Shown: piece after piece, positions 49,305 to 62,190 of the stretch
How positions within the stretch are numbered: the stretch's first letter is position 1
How the letters are laid out: each line of letters starts with the position of its first letter
Assembly (NCBI GenBank): GCA_025267735.1
Contig: CM046295.1
Location: forward strand, 7,463,270 to 7,527,269
Source: Mactra quadrangularis
Lineage: Eukaryota > Mollusca > Bivalvia > Venerida > Mactridae
DNA: 64,000 nucleotides
Reading direction: 5' to 3'
Program-made: the position numbers and the translations under genes
Notes under the pieces: generated by a model
What the model was told of the DNA's origin: nothing
What the model saw: only the letters and a program-made list of their open reading frames with translations
Database searches by the model: none

Positions 49305-49710
49305 AACTATATTTATGGAAAATAAAGCCAAATAAATATCAACGCATCCTCTGTACCATCGGTGACTTAGCAAATATATACTCTTACTGAGACTTGAACT
49401 CAGAACTCCTCATTACTTAAGATAAATCTCAAGTATGAGGTGTTTTACATTAAACTAAAAGAGTGTCATATCGCTAGTCGTTGATGTTTGAGGAAAAATA
49501 TGTTTATTTATCTACAATTGAAGAAATGATGATGAAAGTTGAAGCCAAATAGATGTCGAACACATCCTCAGTACCAGCGGTGACATAGCAAATATATACT
49601 CTTACCGAGACTTGAACTCGGAACTCCTCATTACTAAAGATAAATCTCAAGTATGAGGTGTTTTACATTAAACTAAAAGAGTGTCATATTGCTAGTCTTT
49701 GATGTTAAAG
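49305..49710 (-). repeat. ~219-bp tandem pair containing the tRNA-like hairpin
   Basis: Two head-to-tail copies share 'aaatatatactcttac', 'gagacttgaactc' and 'gtatgaggtgttttacatta'. Each contains one tRNA-like block (49376-49466 and 49594-49683). The T-arm stem is CTGAG/CTCAG in one and CCGAG/CTCGG in the other, so pairing is kept. Confidence 0.75.
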
Positions 49711-49859
49711 GAAAACAAAGTAATCAATGAAACTTTAATTGGAAAATCAAAGAATTCAATACAATTTGGGTTGGGTACATACACTAATTATATCTATTCA
49801 TAATTATAAAAATAGACATCGTGGTTCACTCCTTGTTTATCCAGACTTCATGTAAGGTC

Positions 49860-50105
49860 AAGTTACCCACGTTAAGCAGTAGTCGATGCAACCTGGGGTG
49901 GGCGAGTCGAACCGTGAGATCACGGCTCGTTCTCTTGAGCTGCATCGGTTTGGCACATGCACAGATACACTACTCATAATGCCGATAACACTATGAATAA
50001 TGCACCTGATATGCAATACCTGTCTGTGGTTTGCGGGCAACAAATTCACAGACCTCCATAGAGAGCGCTGCGACCATTTCCGGAACCCGTGGTCTGATCT
50101 CAATA
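49860..50105. other. GC-richer patch with a hairpin, function unknown
   Basis: The base composition differs sharply from its surroundings. 'cgaaccgtgagatcacggct' contains the inverted pair accgtga/tcacggct. An 81-codon minus-strand frame has no recognisable domain. It may be a fragment of another repeat. Confidence 0.35.
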
Positions 50106-50499
50106 CAGAGTGGTAAGCATTTTACACATGTCAAACTAAAACTAAGAGGCGTTATATAGTTTGGGGGATGCAGTTCGGTCAACTTACAAAAATTTAAATC
50201 TTAAAATTATTTAAACTTAAACTTAACTGTTAAAATCTAAATGAATTAAATCAAACCTAACCATATTTTTTAAATGAATCAAATCAAACTTAACCATAAA
50301 AATTTAAATGAATTAAATCAAACCTTACCATAAAATGTAACATGAATTTATCTTACAATTAAAATGGAAAATGAAATTAATGAACTCAAACTAAACTTAC
50401 AAATAATTGTAGTTCAAAATTCAAAATATTAATATGAAAAATACAAGCAATAATCTTTTAGATTGTGGAATACAGGTACAAAAATTTAACTTGAAATAA

Positions 50500-53400
50500 A
50501 TTACTACTAAAACTAGCCATAAAATATTAAATGAATTAAATTTATTATTTATTTATTTAATAATTACTACAGCAAAAACGTTTTAAACAAAAAAAAGCAA
50601 AATCATATCATACATCAGAACATAAACAATAAAGTACAGTGCCACCAATCATAATCTTTACACCAGTAAAAATCTATTAGTAAAAATATATATTCCCTTT
50701 CGAAAGTTACAATAAAATTATAATGACTTCAAAAACAAAATTGAAATATTAATTAATTGAATAAATGGTAACCAGCTATTTTAGTGTAAATATTTTGAAT
50801 GGCACTGTATTTATGGCCTCCCTTCTCACCTTTTAGCCATTTGGAACTCCTCAGCCACTCACAACAAATGAACAAGTATTTATTTAATGAGTGGTTGAAG
50901 TGTTCCAAATGACTGATAGCCATACCATCACACCTTTCTTCTTTAATATACAACATATTGAACATGTTCTTTTTATATAGAGCTACCATTTGTATTGTAA
51001 AAAATAAGAGTGGAAATAAGAATTTCATTAATCAGGAAATAAGTACTCAAAACCTAACCGTAATAATCTAAATGTATTAAAAGAGCTCAGTCAAAATGAT
51101 TTAACGTGAACGGCATTGCAGGAATATTGATTTATAAAAACATAAAAGATAAAGGTGCAAATATTTACTAAAAGATGCCTATTTGTTAAAAAAAAACTTA
51201 ATTGAAATATATTCAGAGCAAATGAACTTAAGAAAACTTTAATAAGAAAATTTAATGAAACTGTCCTATACTTTATAATTACATTAGTGAAAATACAATG
51301 CACTCTTATGGTAGTAAACGAAAGACTTACAAAAAACACAGAACAATGCATAAAAGAATCAAAACATTTGTCAAGTTTGAAATTAGATCTTTTTTTATTT
51401 CAACTTATGAGTCAGAAAACCATGTGGTTATATTTCCTGAGCTCATTGGGTGAAATAAAGGTTGACCTTATACTAACATTGATATTCTCAAATATAAACA
51501 CACATGGCACTAATGTCTAATAGTCCTAAAGATGAACACACTTGGCACTGATGTCTGATAGTCTTAAAATGAACACCAATTGACAAGTATGTAAAGGAAA
51601 TGCAGTGTTTCAGCTCTGGTTAAACATAGATGATGCCTAAAATAATGAAAACCTAGCTAGTTAATATTAAGCAAATTAAACATACATCAAAATAAAAGTG
51701 TTATATCTGATAAAAACTTCATCTGGACCAGTCCCCCTTCCAGCCTAAATACTAACAGCAAACTTAAAAAAAACTCATACCAATAGAACACAGACAAATG
51801 GACATGAAATGAATTTAAGCATTCTAAGTCAAAACTAGCAGATAGTAAATTACCCATACATGTTGAAAAGAAACTTGCTTGGAAAAACTTGACCTGGAAA
51901 GAAGTCCCTCAAGATTAAGTCCCATTCCAAACATTTTCAAGAAGAAATGTTTTGACAGATTAATCAGTCATCACAAGTTGGAATGTCCTAATATAAACAG
52001 GGTCCTTGCTTATACTAAGATATCCCTACTAGGAGGGTCAAGACTTAAACTTAGTTTTCTCCAGTCAGGCCAAGCATTACCTCACAAGACAAAAAGATGT
52101 AACCCGAAAATCCCGATTCGATAAAAATTCAATTTTAATCCCAATCAGTCCAAAATGCTTAACAAGTAAAAGTTTTGAAAATCAGCCATGTATATCAACT
52201 TTGTTAAAACAGAGCTTGAGTATTACATTTCCTTCTCATATAAGTTAACAAGATATGATATATATGAATGAAGAAATTTCAGCTACTCAGTCTACTTAAA
52301 AATAAAAATATATTTTTTAGATAACAAACAAAATAAAGCAATATAAACATTAAATATATCACAGCAGTTCAGTGTCATCCACTATAACCATAACCTGTAA
52401 GTAATTGTTTTTAATTTTTTACTAATACATAAAGAGTTAAAGAAGACCGCATAAGACATAAATGCATTCCCTTTCAACTGTTACAATAAATAATAACTTT
52501 ATCATTATTCCTTCAGTAAATACATTTGAAATAGAATTCAATTTTATTAGTGAAAAATCCCAGCTACTTTAGTTTTAAGATTATTTTGGATGACACTTAC
52601 ATATGGCCTCCAACCTCCCCTGTTAGCCATTTGGAACCCCTCGGCCTTTCACTATGAATAATTATTATTCATTCAATAAATGGTCGAGGTGTTCTGAATG
52701 TGCTGATAGCCATACCAATCACCACCTTCTGCTTTAATTTACAACATATTAAACATTTTACTCTTTATATTTAACATTTTTTTAATTATATTAAAAATTT
52801 TATTTTAAAACTTAATGTAATGGCATTTTAAGAAATTTTTGTCTCATGTTCATACAAAATCAAGGTTTAAACTTGAGAATATTAACTATGAAAAATTGCT
52901 AACTAATAAGAAAAACTTAAGAAATTCGTTTGAGATTCCTCTATTCAGACCAAGCATAACCTCACAAAACAAATTTATACCACCCAAACCCAAATTCAAT
53001 TTTAAACTCTACCTCTAAAAGTCTAACTCACAAGACAAATTTATACCACCCAAACCCAAATTAATTTTTAAAATCTACCTCAAAAAGCCTAACTCACAAG
53101 ACAAATTTATACCACCCAAACCCAAATTCAATTTTAAACTCTACCTCTAAAAGCCTAACTCACAGTACAAATTTATACCAAACAAACCCAAATTCAATTT
53201 TAAACTCTACCTCTAAAAGCCTAACTTACAAGACACATTTATACCACCCAAACCCAAATTCAATTTTAAAATCTACCTCAAAAAGCCTAACTCACAAGAC
53301 AAATTTATACCACCCAAACCCAAATTCAATTTTAAACTCTACCTCTAAAAGCCTAACCCACAAGACAAATTTATACCACCCAAACCCAAATTCAACTTTA

Positions 53401-54430
53401 AACTCTACCTCTTAAAGCCTAACCCACAAGACAAATTTATACCACCCAAACCCAAATTCAATTTTAAACTCTACCTCTAAAAGCCTAACTCACGAGACAA
53501 ATTTATACCACCTAAGCCCAAATTCAATTTCAAACTCTTAAAGCCTAACTCACAAGACAAATTTATACCACCCAAACCCAAATTCAATTTTAAATTCTAC
53601 CTCTAAAAGCCTAACTCACAAGACAAATTAATACCACCCAAACCCAAATTCAATTTTAAACTCTACCTCTAAAAGTACAGCGACAGAGACAAAATTAACA
53701 AAACAGAGGGTTATATACTTTAAGCTTGGTGAAATATATAAAAGCAGATCTTATCATAACTTTGACACTTTCAAAGAAAAATACACTTTCCTCTAATTTC
53801 TGATAGTCCTTAATTTAAACACATGTGGCACTAATGTCCAACTGTCCTAAAGATTTACACATCTCAATATTGTCTTATACTCTCTAAGATAAACACACTT
53901 GTCAATAATGTCTGATATTCTAAAAGATGAACACAATGGCACTATTTGTCCGACAGTCTTAATAATTGACACACCAGTTGACATGTATGATAGGGAAATA
54001 AAGTGTTTCAGCCCAGGTTAAACAAACATAATGCATAGAAAAATGAAAATCTAACAAGTAAGATTTAAAAAAATTAATATTGAATCAAAAGGAGTCAGGC
54101 TTGATTAAAGCTTGATCTGAAAAGAAGTCACCCATTATAAAGTCCTGATCCAAACTTTTTCTACAAGAAAAGTTTTGACTGAGAAATCAGTCATCACAAG
54201 TAAGGATGTCTTAATATAAACAGGGTCCTTGTTTATACTAAGATATCCCTACTAGGAGGTCAAGACAAACTTTGAGATTCCTCTATTCAGACCAAGCATA
54301 ACCTCACAAGACAAATTTATAACACCCAAACCCAAATTCAATTTTAAACTCTACCTCTAAAAGCCAGAAAAAAATGCTAAACAAAATATATATTGAAAAT
54401 CAGCCGAGTAAATCTTAACTGTTTTAAACA
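50500..54430. repeat. diverged tandem duplication block, 1.8-2.4 kb units
   Basis: 50757-51000 and 52542-52760 share 'gttagccatttggaac' and its near match. 51860-52060 and 54100-54270 share 'aatcagtcatcacaag', 'aatataaacagggtccttg' and 'atatccctactaggagg'. 'gaccaagcataacctcaca' recurs near 52956 and 54291, with a weaker form at ~52068. No coding content was supported. Confidence 0.7.
52964..53680. repeat. 66-bp tandem array, ~11 copies
   Basis: The unit contains 'cacaagacaaatttatacca', 'cccaaacccaaattcaattt' and 'taaactctacctctaaaag'. Start points of caaatttatacc fall at 53036, 53102, 53168 and onward at 66-bp steps. A lone copy lies at ~54300-54365. The array is embedded in the duplication block. 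Confidence 0.9.
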
Positions 54431-54439
54431 GAGCTTAAG

Positions 54440-55540
54440 CACTTCATTTCCATTTCAAACATGTGAACAGGGGTAAAATTAACACATAACTTAAGGACAA
54501 TGAATTCAACACGTAACACAATATCAATGTCAGCTCCACACAAATGTCACTTTTCTGAGAATGAATACAGTTCCAGGTATGTACATGTTGCCAAGTGGAA
54601 AAAACCAGCAAGTCTCTCAATTTAACCATATCATTTCCATCCATCTACAGTTATTGTTGAGGCTTGTAACTGGAGTCTGAAAACAAAGTTTCAAACTTAA
54701 GCTCTGTTCCAAAAATTGGAAAACACAATGAGATATGAATATCTAGCTTGTCAAGATAAGGAAGTTAATGTTCAAAATGAAATCTTACAATGAAAGTTAA
54801 CAATACAAAAGCTTTAGTTATGACTGTATACAAGCTAGATCATAGGATTACTGTAGAAAATCTAATAATGAAATTTCTAATTATACAAAACTGATATGGT
54901 ACCTCAGAACTAAAGCCAGATGTAAGCAAATCAACAATCCATCAAAGCAGGGTCAGATCACAAACATAAGTCCCAACATCACAATTCTACAGAAATGGAT
55001 TTACAGTTTCACATTAATCACTTGCCAATTCACTTGGATTTTTGAACAAAGGCGCCTTTTGCTCTCCAATCCAAATATCATGGCGTATGAAAAAAGGCTA
55101 ACTGGTCGAGATCTTAGTTATTGTGACATTCCCCACCAAGCATAGATTTGTTCAACACAGTTGTAAACAATTGATGAAAAGAAAGTGGTTCCTAACACTC
55201 ATTTTAGTTATTGGATAATCAATAGATATGTTTTCTAAGTGAAAATAGAAAGATCTAATTGAAATAACAATACTCTCCTTGGCTCATTGTAGCTCTGTAT
55301 AAGCTCAATAGTGAAGTCAACAACCATTATCTACCCAATCTCAACACTCCACAGAACATACCAGTATGAAAAAACCATTTCTATTTGGCATCATTTCCAT
55401 ATAATGTTCTTCTACCACCTCATAACACTGCGTTGAAACCATGAATACAGTGTAAGGCTGAAATTCAATACAAGTTGACAGACTGTCCAAACTTGAAATG
55501 GTGACCAAAATAGTTAGTGAAACAGAGCAAAATCTAATAC
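54440..55540. other. no gene recognised
   Basis: Low-GC DNA between the duplication block and the satellite. Frames are short and without splice support. Confidence 0.5.
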
Positions 55541-58500
55541 TTGCAACTGTTCACTTACAGTGAAATTTGCTGTCCAGAGAGGGGTGCAATGACAGCTACA
55601 AGCTAACGACAAGCCTAACAGCTGCAGAGGTATGGAATCACACCACCATCTCAATAACTTCACACCAAGGATATGTATCAGTTTCCTGACATGCAGTTAG
55701 TTCTCGATGTTTGTGGTAACCTGGCCATATTGTCTGTAAATACTTGCAAAATAACACATATGCAACTAGATACAAACAACTAAAATTGCTGTCCACAGAG
55801 GTAGGAATGCATTGACAGCTTCAAGCTAACGACAAGCCTAACAGCTGCAGAGATATGGAAACACACTACAATCTCATAAACTTCACACCAAGAATATGTA
55901 TCAGTTTCCTGGCATGAAGATGACTTGATCTAGATGTTTGTAGTAACTGGACCATACTGTCTGTAAATCCTAGCAAAATAACAAATGTGCAACTGGATAC
56001 AAACAAGGAAAATTGCTGTCCATAGAAGTAGGAATGCATTGACAGCTACAAGCTAACGACAAGCCTAACAGCTGCAGAGATATGGAAACACACCACAATC
56101 TCATAAACTTCACACCAAGAATATGTATCAGTTTCCTGGCATGAAGATGACTCGATCTAGATGTTTGTAGTAACTGGACCATACTGTCTGTAAATCCGAG
56201 CAAAATAACAAATGTGCAACTGGATACAAACAAGGAAAACTGCTGTCCATAGAGGTAGGAATGCATTGACAGCTACAAGCTAACGACAAGCCTAACAGCT
56301 GCAGAGATATGGAAACACACCACAATCTCAAACTTCACACCAAGAATATGTATCAGTTTCCTGGCATGAAGATGACTCGATCTAGATGTTTGTAGTAACT
56401 GGACCAAACTGTCTGTAAATCCGAGCAAATAACAAATGTGCAACTGGATACAAACAAGGAAAATTGCTGTCCATAGAGGTAGGAATGCATTGACAGCAAC
56501 AAGCTAACGACAAGCCTAACAGCTGCAGAGATATGGAAACACACCACAATCTCATAAACTTCACACCAAGAATATGTATCAGTTTCCTGGCATGAAGATG
56601 ACTCGATCTAGATGTTTGTAGTAACTGGACCATACTGTCTTTAAATCCGAGCAAAATAACAAATGTGCAACTGGATACAAACAAGGAATATTGCTGTCCA
56701 TAGAGGTAGGAATGCAATGACAGCTACAAGCTAACGACAAGCCTAACAGCTGCAGAGATATGGAAACACACCACAATCTCATAAACTTCACACCAAGAAT
56801 ATGTATCAGTTTCCTGGCATGAAGATGACTCGATCTAGATGTTTGTAGTAACTGGACCATACTGTCTGTAAATCCTAGCAAAATAACAATTGTGCAACTG
56901 GATACAAACAAGGAAAATTGCTGTCCATAGAGGTAGGAATGCATTGACAGCTACAAGCTAACGACAAGCCTAACAGCTGCAGAGATATGGAAACACACCA
57001 CAATCTCATAAACTTCACACCAAGAATATGTATCAGTTTCCTGGCATGAAGATTACTCGACCTAGATGTTTGTAGTAACTGGACCATACTGTCTGTAAAT
57101 CCGAGCAAAATAACAAATGTGCAACTGGATACAAACAAGGAAAATTGCTGTCCATCGAGGTAGGAATGCATTGACAGCTACAAGCTAACGACAAGCCTAA
57201 CAGCTGCAGAGATATGGAAACACACCACAATCTCATAAACTTCACACCAAGAATATGTATCATGGCATGAAGATGACTCGATCTAGATGTTTGTAGTAAC
57301 TGGACCATACTGTCTGTAAATCCGAGCAAATAACAAATGTGCAACTGGATACAAACAAGGAAAATTGCTGTCCATAGAGGTAGGAATGCATTGACAGCAA
57401 CAAGCTAACGACAAGCCTAACAGCTGCAGAGATGTGGAAACACACCACAATCTCATAAACTTCACACCAAGAATATGTATCAGTTTCCTGGCATGAACAT
57501 GACTCGATCTAGATGTTTGTAGTAACTGGACCATACTGTCTGTAAATCCGAGCAAAATAACAAATGTGCAACTGGATACAAACAAGGAAAATTGCTGTCC
57601 ATAGAGGTAGGAATGCAATGACAGCTACAAGCTAACGACAAGCCTAACAGCTGCAGAGATATGGAAACACACCACAATCTCATAAACTTCACACCAAGAA
57701 TATGTATCAGTTTCCTGGCATGAAGATGACTTGATCTTGATGTTTGTAGTAACTGGACCATACTGTCTGTAAATCCTAGCAAAATAACAAATGTGCAACT
57801 GGATACAAACAAGGAAAATTGCTGTCCATAGAGGTAGGAATGCATTGACAGCTACAAGCTAACGACAAGCCTAACAGCTGCAGAGATATGGAAACACACC
57901 ACAATCTCATAAACTACACACCAAGAATATGTATCAGTTTCCTGGCATGAAGATGACTCGACCTAGATGTTTGTAGTTACTGGACCATACTGTCTGTAAA
58001 TCCGAGCAAAATAACAAATGTGCAACTGGATACAAACAAGGTAAATTGCTGTCCATAGAGGTAGGAATGCATTGACAGCTACAAGCTAACGACAAGCCTA
58101 ACAGCTGCAGAGATATGGAAACACACCACAATCTCATAAACTTCACACCAAGAATATGTATCATGGCATGAAGATGACTCGATCTAGATGTTTGTAGTAA
58201 CTGGACCATACTGTCTGTAAATCCGAGCAAAATAACAAACGCGCAACTGGATACAAACAAGGAAAATTGCTGTCCATAGAGGTAGGAATGCATTGACAGC
58301 TACAAGCTAACGACAAGCCTAACAGCTGCAGAGATATGGAAACACACCACCATCTCATAAACTTCACACCAAGAATATGTATCAGTTTCCTGGCATGAAG
58401 ATGACTCGACCTAGATGTTTGTAGTAACTGGACCATACTGTCTGTAAATCCGAGCAAAATAACAAATGTGCAACTGGATACAAACAAGGTAAATTGCTGT

Positions 58501-58780
58501 CCATAGAGGTAGGAATGCATTGACAGCTACAAGCTAACGACAAGCCTAACAGCTGCAGAGATATGGAAACACACCACAATCTCATAAACTTCACACCAAG
58601 AATATGTATCAGTTTCCTGGCATGAAGATGGTTCTAGGTGTATATAGTAACCTAGCCATATTGTTTGTAAATCCGTGCAAAAACATATGTGCAACTGGAT
58701 ACAAACTATACAAATGCTGTCTGTAGTTAAAGGCAATGACAGCTATATGTATAAAGATGGCTCTATGAAAAAAGGGACCT
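55540..58780. repeat. 227-bp satellite, ~14 units, four-unit higher-order repeat of 901 bp
   Basis: The start of gctgtccatagaggtagg falls at 55788, 56014, 56242, 56466, 56693, 56920, 57147, 57367, 57594, 57821, 58048, 58269 and 58496: mostly 227-bp steps with 220-221-bp units every fourth from 57147. Private variants recur at 901 bp: the 7-bp loss giving tatcatggcatg (57259, 58160), gagcaaataac (56423, 57324), cagcaacaagc (56494, 57395) and gaatgcaatgac (56710, 57611). Edge units (55569, 58713) are degenerate. The ~120-residue minus-strand frames are repeat shadows whose frame shifts each unit, since 227 is not a multiple of three. Confidence 0.95.
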
Positions 58781-58903
58781 AAACATAAATTGTCAGTAAA
58801 ACAGTGCCAAATAATACATGTGCAACTGAATACAAACTATACAATACTGTCAGAAGAGAAGTGCAATAACAGTAATGTATATAAATGGTTATACAAGTAT
58901 GTA

Positions 58904-59083
58904 CAGTAAAACTCGGATATAACATTCTCGCTGGGCCATAGAAAAAAGGTATGTTAAAACTGAGGTATACTAAATATGGTATATATAAGGATGAAAAACG
59001 GGCCAGACAAAATGCCAGAAAAAATGGTATGTTTTAACTGAGTGTATGTTCTAACCAAGTATGTTATATCAAGAGTTTTACTG
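58904..59083. mobile_element. pogo/Tigger-like MITE, ~180 bp
   Basis: The left end is CAGTAAAACTCGGATATAAC and the reverse-complemented right end CAGTAAAACTCTTGATATAA. TA precedes the left end. The interior repeats 'ggtatgttaaaactgag' and 'ggtatgttttaactgag'. It abuts the degenerate edge of the satellite. Confidence 0.7.
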
Positions 59084-59094
59084 AAGTAAATTCA

Positions 59095-59790
59095 CATAAT
59101 CAATACATCAACAACATTACACACAATTCATTCATCAACAATCATACACATAATTCATTCATCAACAAACATACACACAATCCATACATCAACAATCATA
59201 CACACAATTCATTCATCAACAAACAAACACACAATCCATACATCAACAATCAAACACACAATCCATACATCAACAATCATACACACAATTCATTCATCAA
59301 CAAACACACACACAATTCATTCATCAACAAACATACACACAATCCATACATCAACAAACATACACACAATCCACACATCAACAAACATACACACAATTCA
59401 TTCATCAACAAACATACACACAATTCATTCATCAACAAACATACACACAATTCATTCATCAACAAACATACACACAATTCATTCATCAACAATCATACAC
59501 ACAATTCATTCATCAACAATCATACACACAATTCATTCATCAACAAACATACACACAATTCATTCATCAACAAACATACACACAATTCATTCATCAACAA
59601 ACATACACACAATCCATACATCAACAATCATACACACAATTCATTCATCAACAAACATACACACAATTCATTTATCAACAAACATACACACAATTCATTC
59701 ATCAACAATCATACACACAATCCATACATCAACAAACATACACATAATCCATTCATCAACAAACATACAAACAATCCATACATCCAAAAC
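59095..59790. repeat. 27-bp minisatellite, ~26 copies
   Basis: The unit is acacacaattcattcatcaa plus caaacat, with attcattc/atccatac alternatives mixed along the array. Since 27 is divisible by three, the minus strand gives a nine-residue repeat (MNELCVCLL). It has no start context or splice support and is treated as a shadow. Confidence 0.92.
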
Positions 59791-59812
59791 CTGACCATGT
59801 CCCGATTGACCA

Positions 59813-59910
59813 AATAAGGGGTAATGAGAGGATACAATAAACTGAACAAAAAAGGGGTAATGAGAGGATACAATTAACTGACCAAAGAGGGGTAATGAGA
59901 GGATACAATA
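59813..59910. repeat. three ~37-bp tandem units
   Basis: 'ggggtaatgagaggatacaa' occurs three times in a row with 'taaactgaacaaaa' type spacers, directly beside the 27-bp array. Confidence 0.8.
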
Positions 59911-60492
59911 AATATGCAAGAAATTTTAAGGAAGATACACTAGCTGAACATACATGTTAAGCAAGACCAGAATTGCATGCATTTTAAGCTCTAACATATA
60001 TAGTTAAATAATCATTTGTGCTTATATTGGCCCAGCTTGGAGATTTCTAACACTGGAGAGAAAAAGATAAAAAAAACTGGAAGAATAATCATGAATTTTA
60101 CAAAATCATCTCAAATTAAAACATATGAATATGAATAGGACCCTTATCCATAATCAGATATTCCAAAAAGGATGATTTGACTAAATAGGTCAATTATTAA
60201 TACAAGCCAAATAATATCATCACCTCGCTAGGCTAACACAAACTCAAATAAGCAATTTAATAAATATATGTTTTATCTCAAAATACAATTAAATTCATGC
60301 CTTATTCAGCATCCATGATTCAGAAAGTGTATCAACCCTAATTTAACTTAACATATCTATAATACAGCATTTCATACAAAATGTAACCAGAGCATCTGTA
60401 ACCACGATCCTAAACTAATCTTAGATATAACCAGTAATCAATAACATTATCAATCTTACAGTACCAATAACCATAAAAATCTAATATTATAC

Positions 60493-61215
60493 TCAATCAA
60501 GGTACTCGGAAAGAGCTACCATACTCCGGGCATCAGGACACCTCACATGGGTCAACTGCAATGCCCACCAAACCTGAAAGGGATCAGTACAATGAAGACC
60601 AAGGGTAACATCAACTGGACCATCACAAACCTCATCATATCCATCACCAACACCATCACCCTCACAAACAGAAACATCCTCACACACACTAACATCAGCC
60701 TCACAAACAGGAACATCCCCACACACACCAACATCATCCTCACAGGCAGAAACATCCTCACACAAAGAAACAACGGGCAGGGGAACAGCAGGAGCAGGAA
60801 CAACAAAAACAACCTCCCTGACGGGTACCACAGCATCCGTCCACACATGACCCTCACGCAAAGGAACAACGGGCAGGGGAACAGCAGGAGCAATAACAAA
60901 AACAACCTCCCTCAAAGGCACCAGAACATCCGTCCACACACGACCACGATCCTCACACAAAGGAACAACACATCCCTCCACAAGACTCTCACCAACACAT
61001 CCCTCCACAAGACTCTCACCAACACATCCCTCCACAAGACTCTCACCAACACATCCCTCCACAAGACTCTCACCAACACATCCCTCCACCTCACTCAAGA
61101 CACAAGCAACAGGTACCTCATACTCACAAGCAGCAGCAGAAGCAGGAGCATCTACAACCACATCCACAACACCATCCACACAAGATCCATCACCATGCAC
61201 CATCACCTCATCTGT
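60493..61215 (-). CDS. terminal exon of an unrecognised repetitive protein
   Basis: A minus-strand frame of ~237 codons follows a plausible acceptor (attaatctattacag just above 61215) and ends at TGA 60493-60495. GC content is much higher than in its surroundings. The protein begins VHGDGSCVDGVVDVVVDAPA, has four tandem GCVGESLVE units (27-bp repeat at 60970-61087), two REVVFV..AVPLPVV blocks, Cys/Asp/Glu/Val-rich runs (VCEADVSVCEDVSVCEGDG), and a more ordinary tail, PFQVWWALQLTHVRCPDARS..VALSEYLD. The opposite strand is also open (231 codons, Thr/Asn/Ile-rich), but the tail and the acceptor favour minus. Upstream exons are not visible to 64000. No family recognised; a secreted or intracellular role cannot be told. 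Confidence 0.5.
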   Translation of the reverse strand, partial: TDEVMVHGDGSCVDGVVDVVVDAPASAAACEYEVPVACVLSEVEGCVGESLVEGCVGESLVEGCVGESLVEGCVGESLVEGCVVPLCEDRGRVWTDVLVPLREVVFVIAPAVPLPVVPLREGHVWTDAVVPVREVVFVVPAPAVPLPVVSLCEDVSACEDDVGVCGDVPVCEADVSVCEDVSVCEGDGVGDGYDEVCDGPVDVTLGLHCTDPFQVWWALQLTHVRCPDARSMVALSEYLD

Positions 61216-62190
61216 AATAGATTAATAAATACTAAATACTAATGATTTACAACTTAAGTCAACATTCACATCAGTAGTCTTCAGAAAAAAACCTGCTTAA
61301 TAAATATTGCAGTTTGTTTATAAAATGGAATTAATAAAAAATAAAAATTCATTTTTCCAGGAATGATGAAATATCAACTGTGTCAGATCCAAACAATTAA
61401 CTTTAATACTTCCACTACAAAAATAATTTGTTGAATATTCAGCATTATCAGAAATCATTAACTAAGAAGTCACTTGGTGCATAACTAATTTATATCAGTG
61501 TTTTATGTTGATCATTTTTAATGGTTAACATCGATTTATTTTAGTCATGCACTAGGACATACTCGCGTAAAGAAAAACAGCTACGTATCATCAAAACTAT
61601 GCTCAGAAAATTATAAATATTCATTCAAAAACCTTAACTTCAAACCATGATTACCATCAAATATATTGATCAATGTTCAGAGTTGAAGAATGCTAACATA
61701 TTCAGACTAGCACAGGTTTAAATTCATCTAAAAATTGAAAGAAAATATCACAACTCAGACTTAAAACTAACACTAGCAGTCAGTAAGCACAAAGAAAAAC
61801 AAATTATTTGAAATATTTGAACTTAAGATTTTCAACCAATAGAAATCTTGTCCATAAATTCTAAGTTTAGGGGAAATAATTATGAAACAAATTTGTGTCA
61901 GAGTAATTTATCCAACCACATATCATGCCGGTGATGATAATCAACATATTTAATGTTAAGGTTCCTTAAGAAATAAAGAAGTTCAAGAGAAAAAGTAATA
62001 TATCAAATTCAAGGGCAGATAATTCTAAAATATTACATTCAAAGTTTTGAACTTAGTTACATAAGATGTAGTTTGATAATGAGAAAATACATTTAAAGTT
62101 TGAACTTGATACCTTTAATAAATAAAAGTTATACTAAAAACAGTTTATGGTACAAAAACTTAAATAACGGATTTATGTATGAAATGAAAA
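61216..62190. other. no gene recognised; possible intron
   Basis: AT-rich DNA upstream of the terminal exon. 62040-62130 carries a relative of the 25150-25660 repeat (acataagatgtagtttgata, tttaaagtttgaactt). Confidence 0.5.

Noticed and set aside
52964..53680. CRISPR-like array
   Set aside because: The 66-bp units are contiguous with no unique spacers, and the genome is eukaryotic; the same applies to the other arrays.
55970..58736. A family of ~100-120-residue proteins (MHSYLYGQQF...) encoded on the minus strand
   Set aside because: The frames are read from the 227-bp satellite; the unit is not a multiple of three, each frame ends where the next unit shifts it, and there is no gene context.
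59277..59492. Cys-rich protein with repeated MNELCVCLL
   Set aside because: It is a 27-bp minisatellite read in frame; no splice sites, start context or flanking coding sequence.
60547..61242. 231-residue plus-strand protein
   Set aside because: It is antisense to the frame that has an acceptor and an ordinary-looking C-terminus, and its composition (Thr/Asn/Ile) is what the complement of a Val/Asp/Cys-rich coding strand would give. Not fully excluded.
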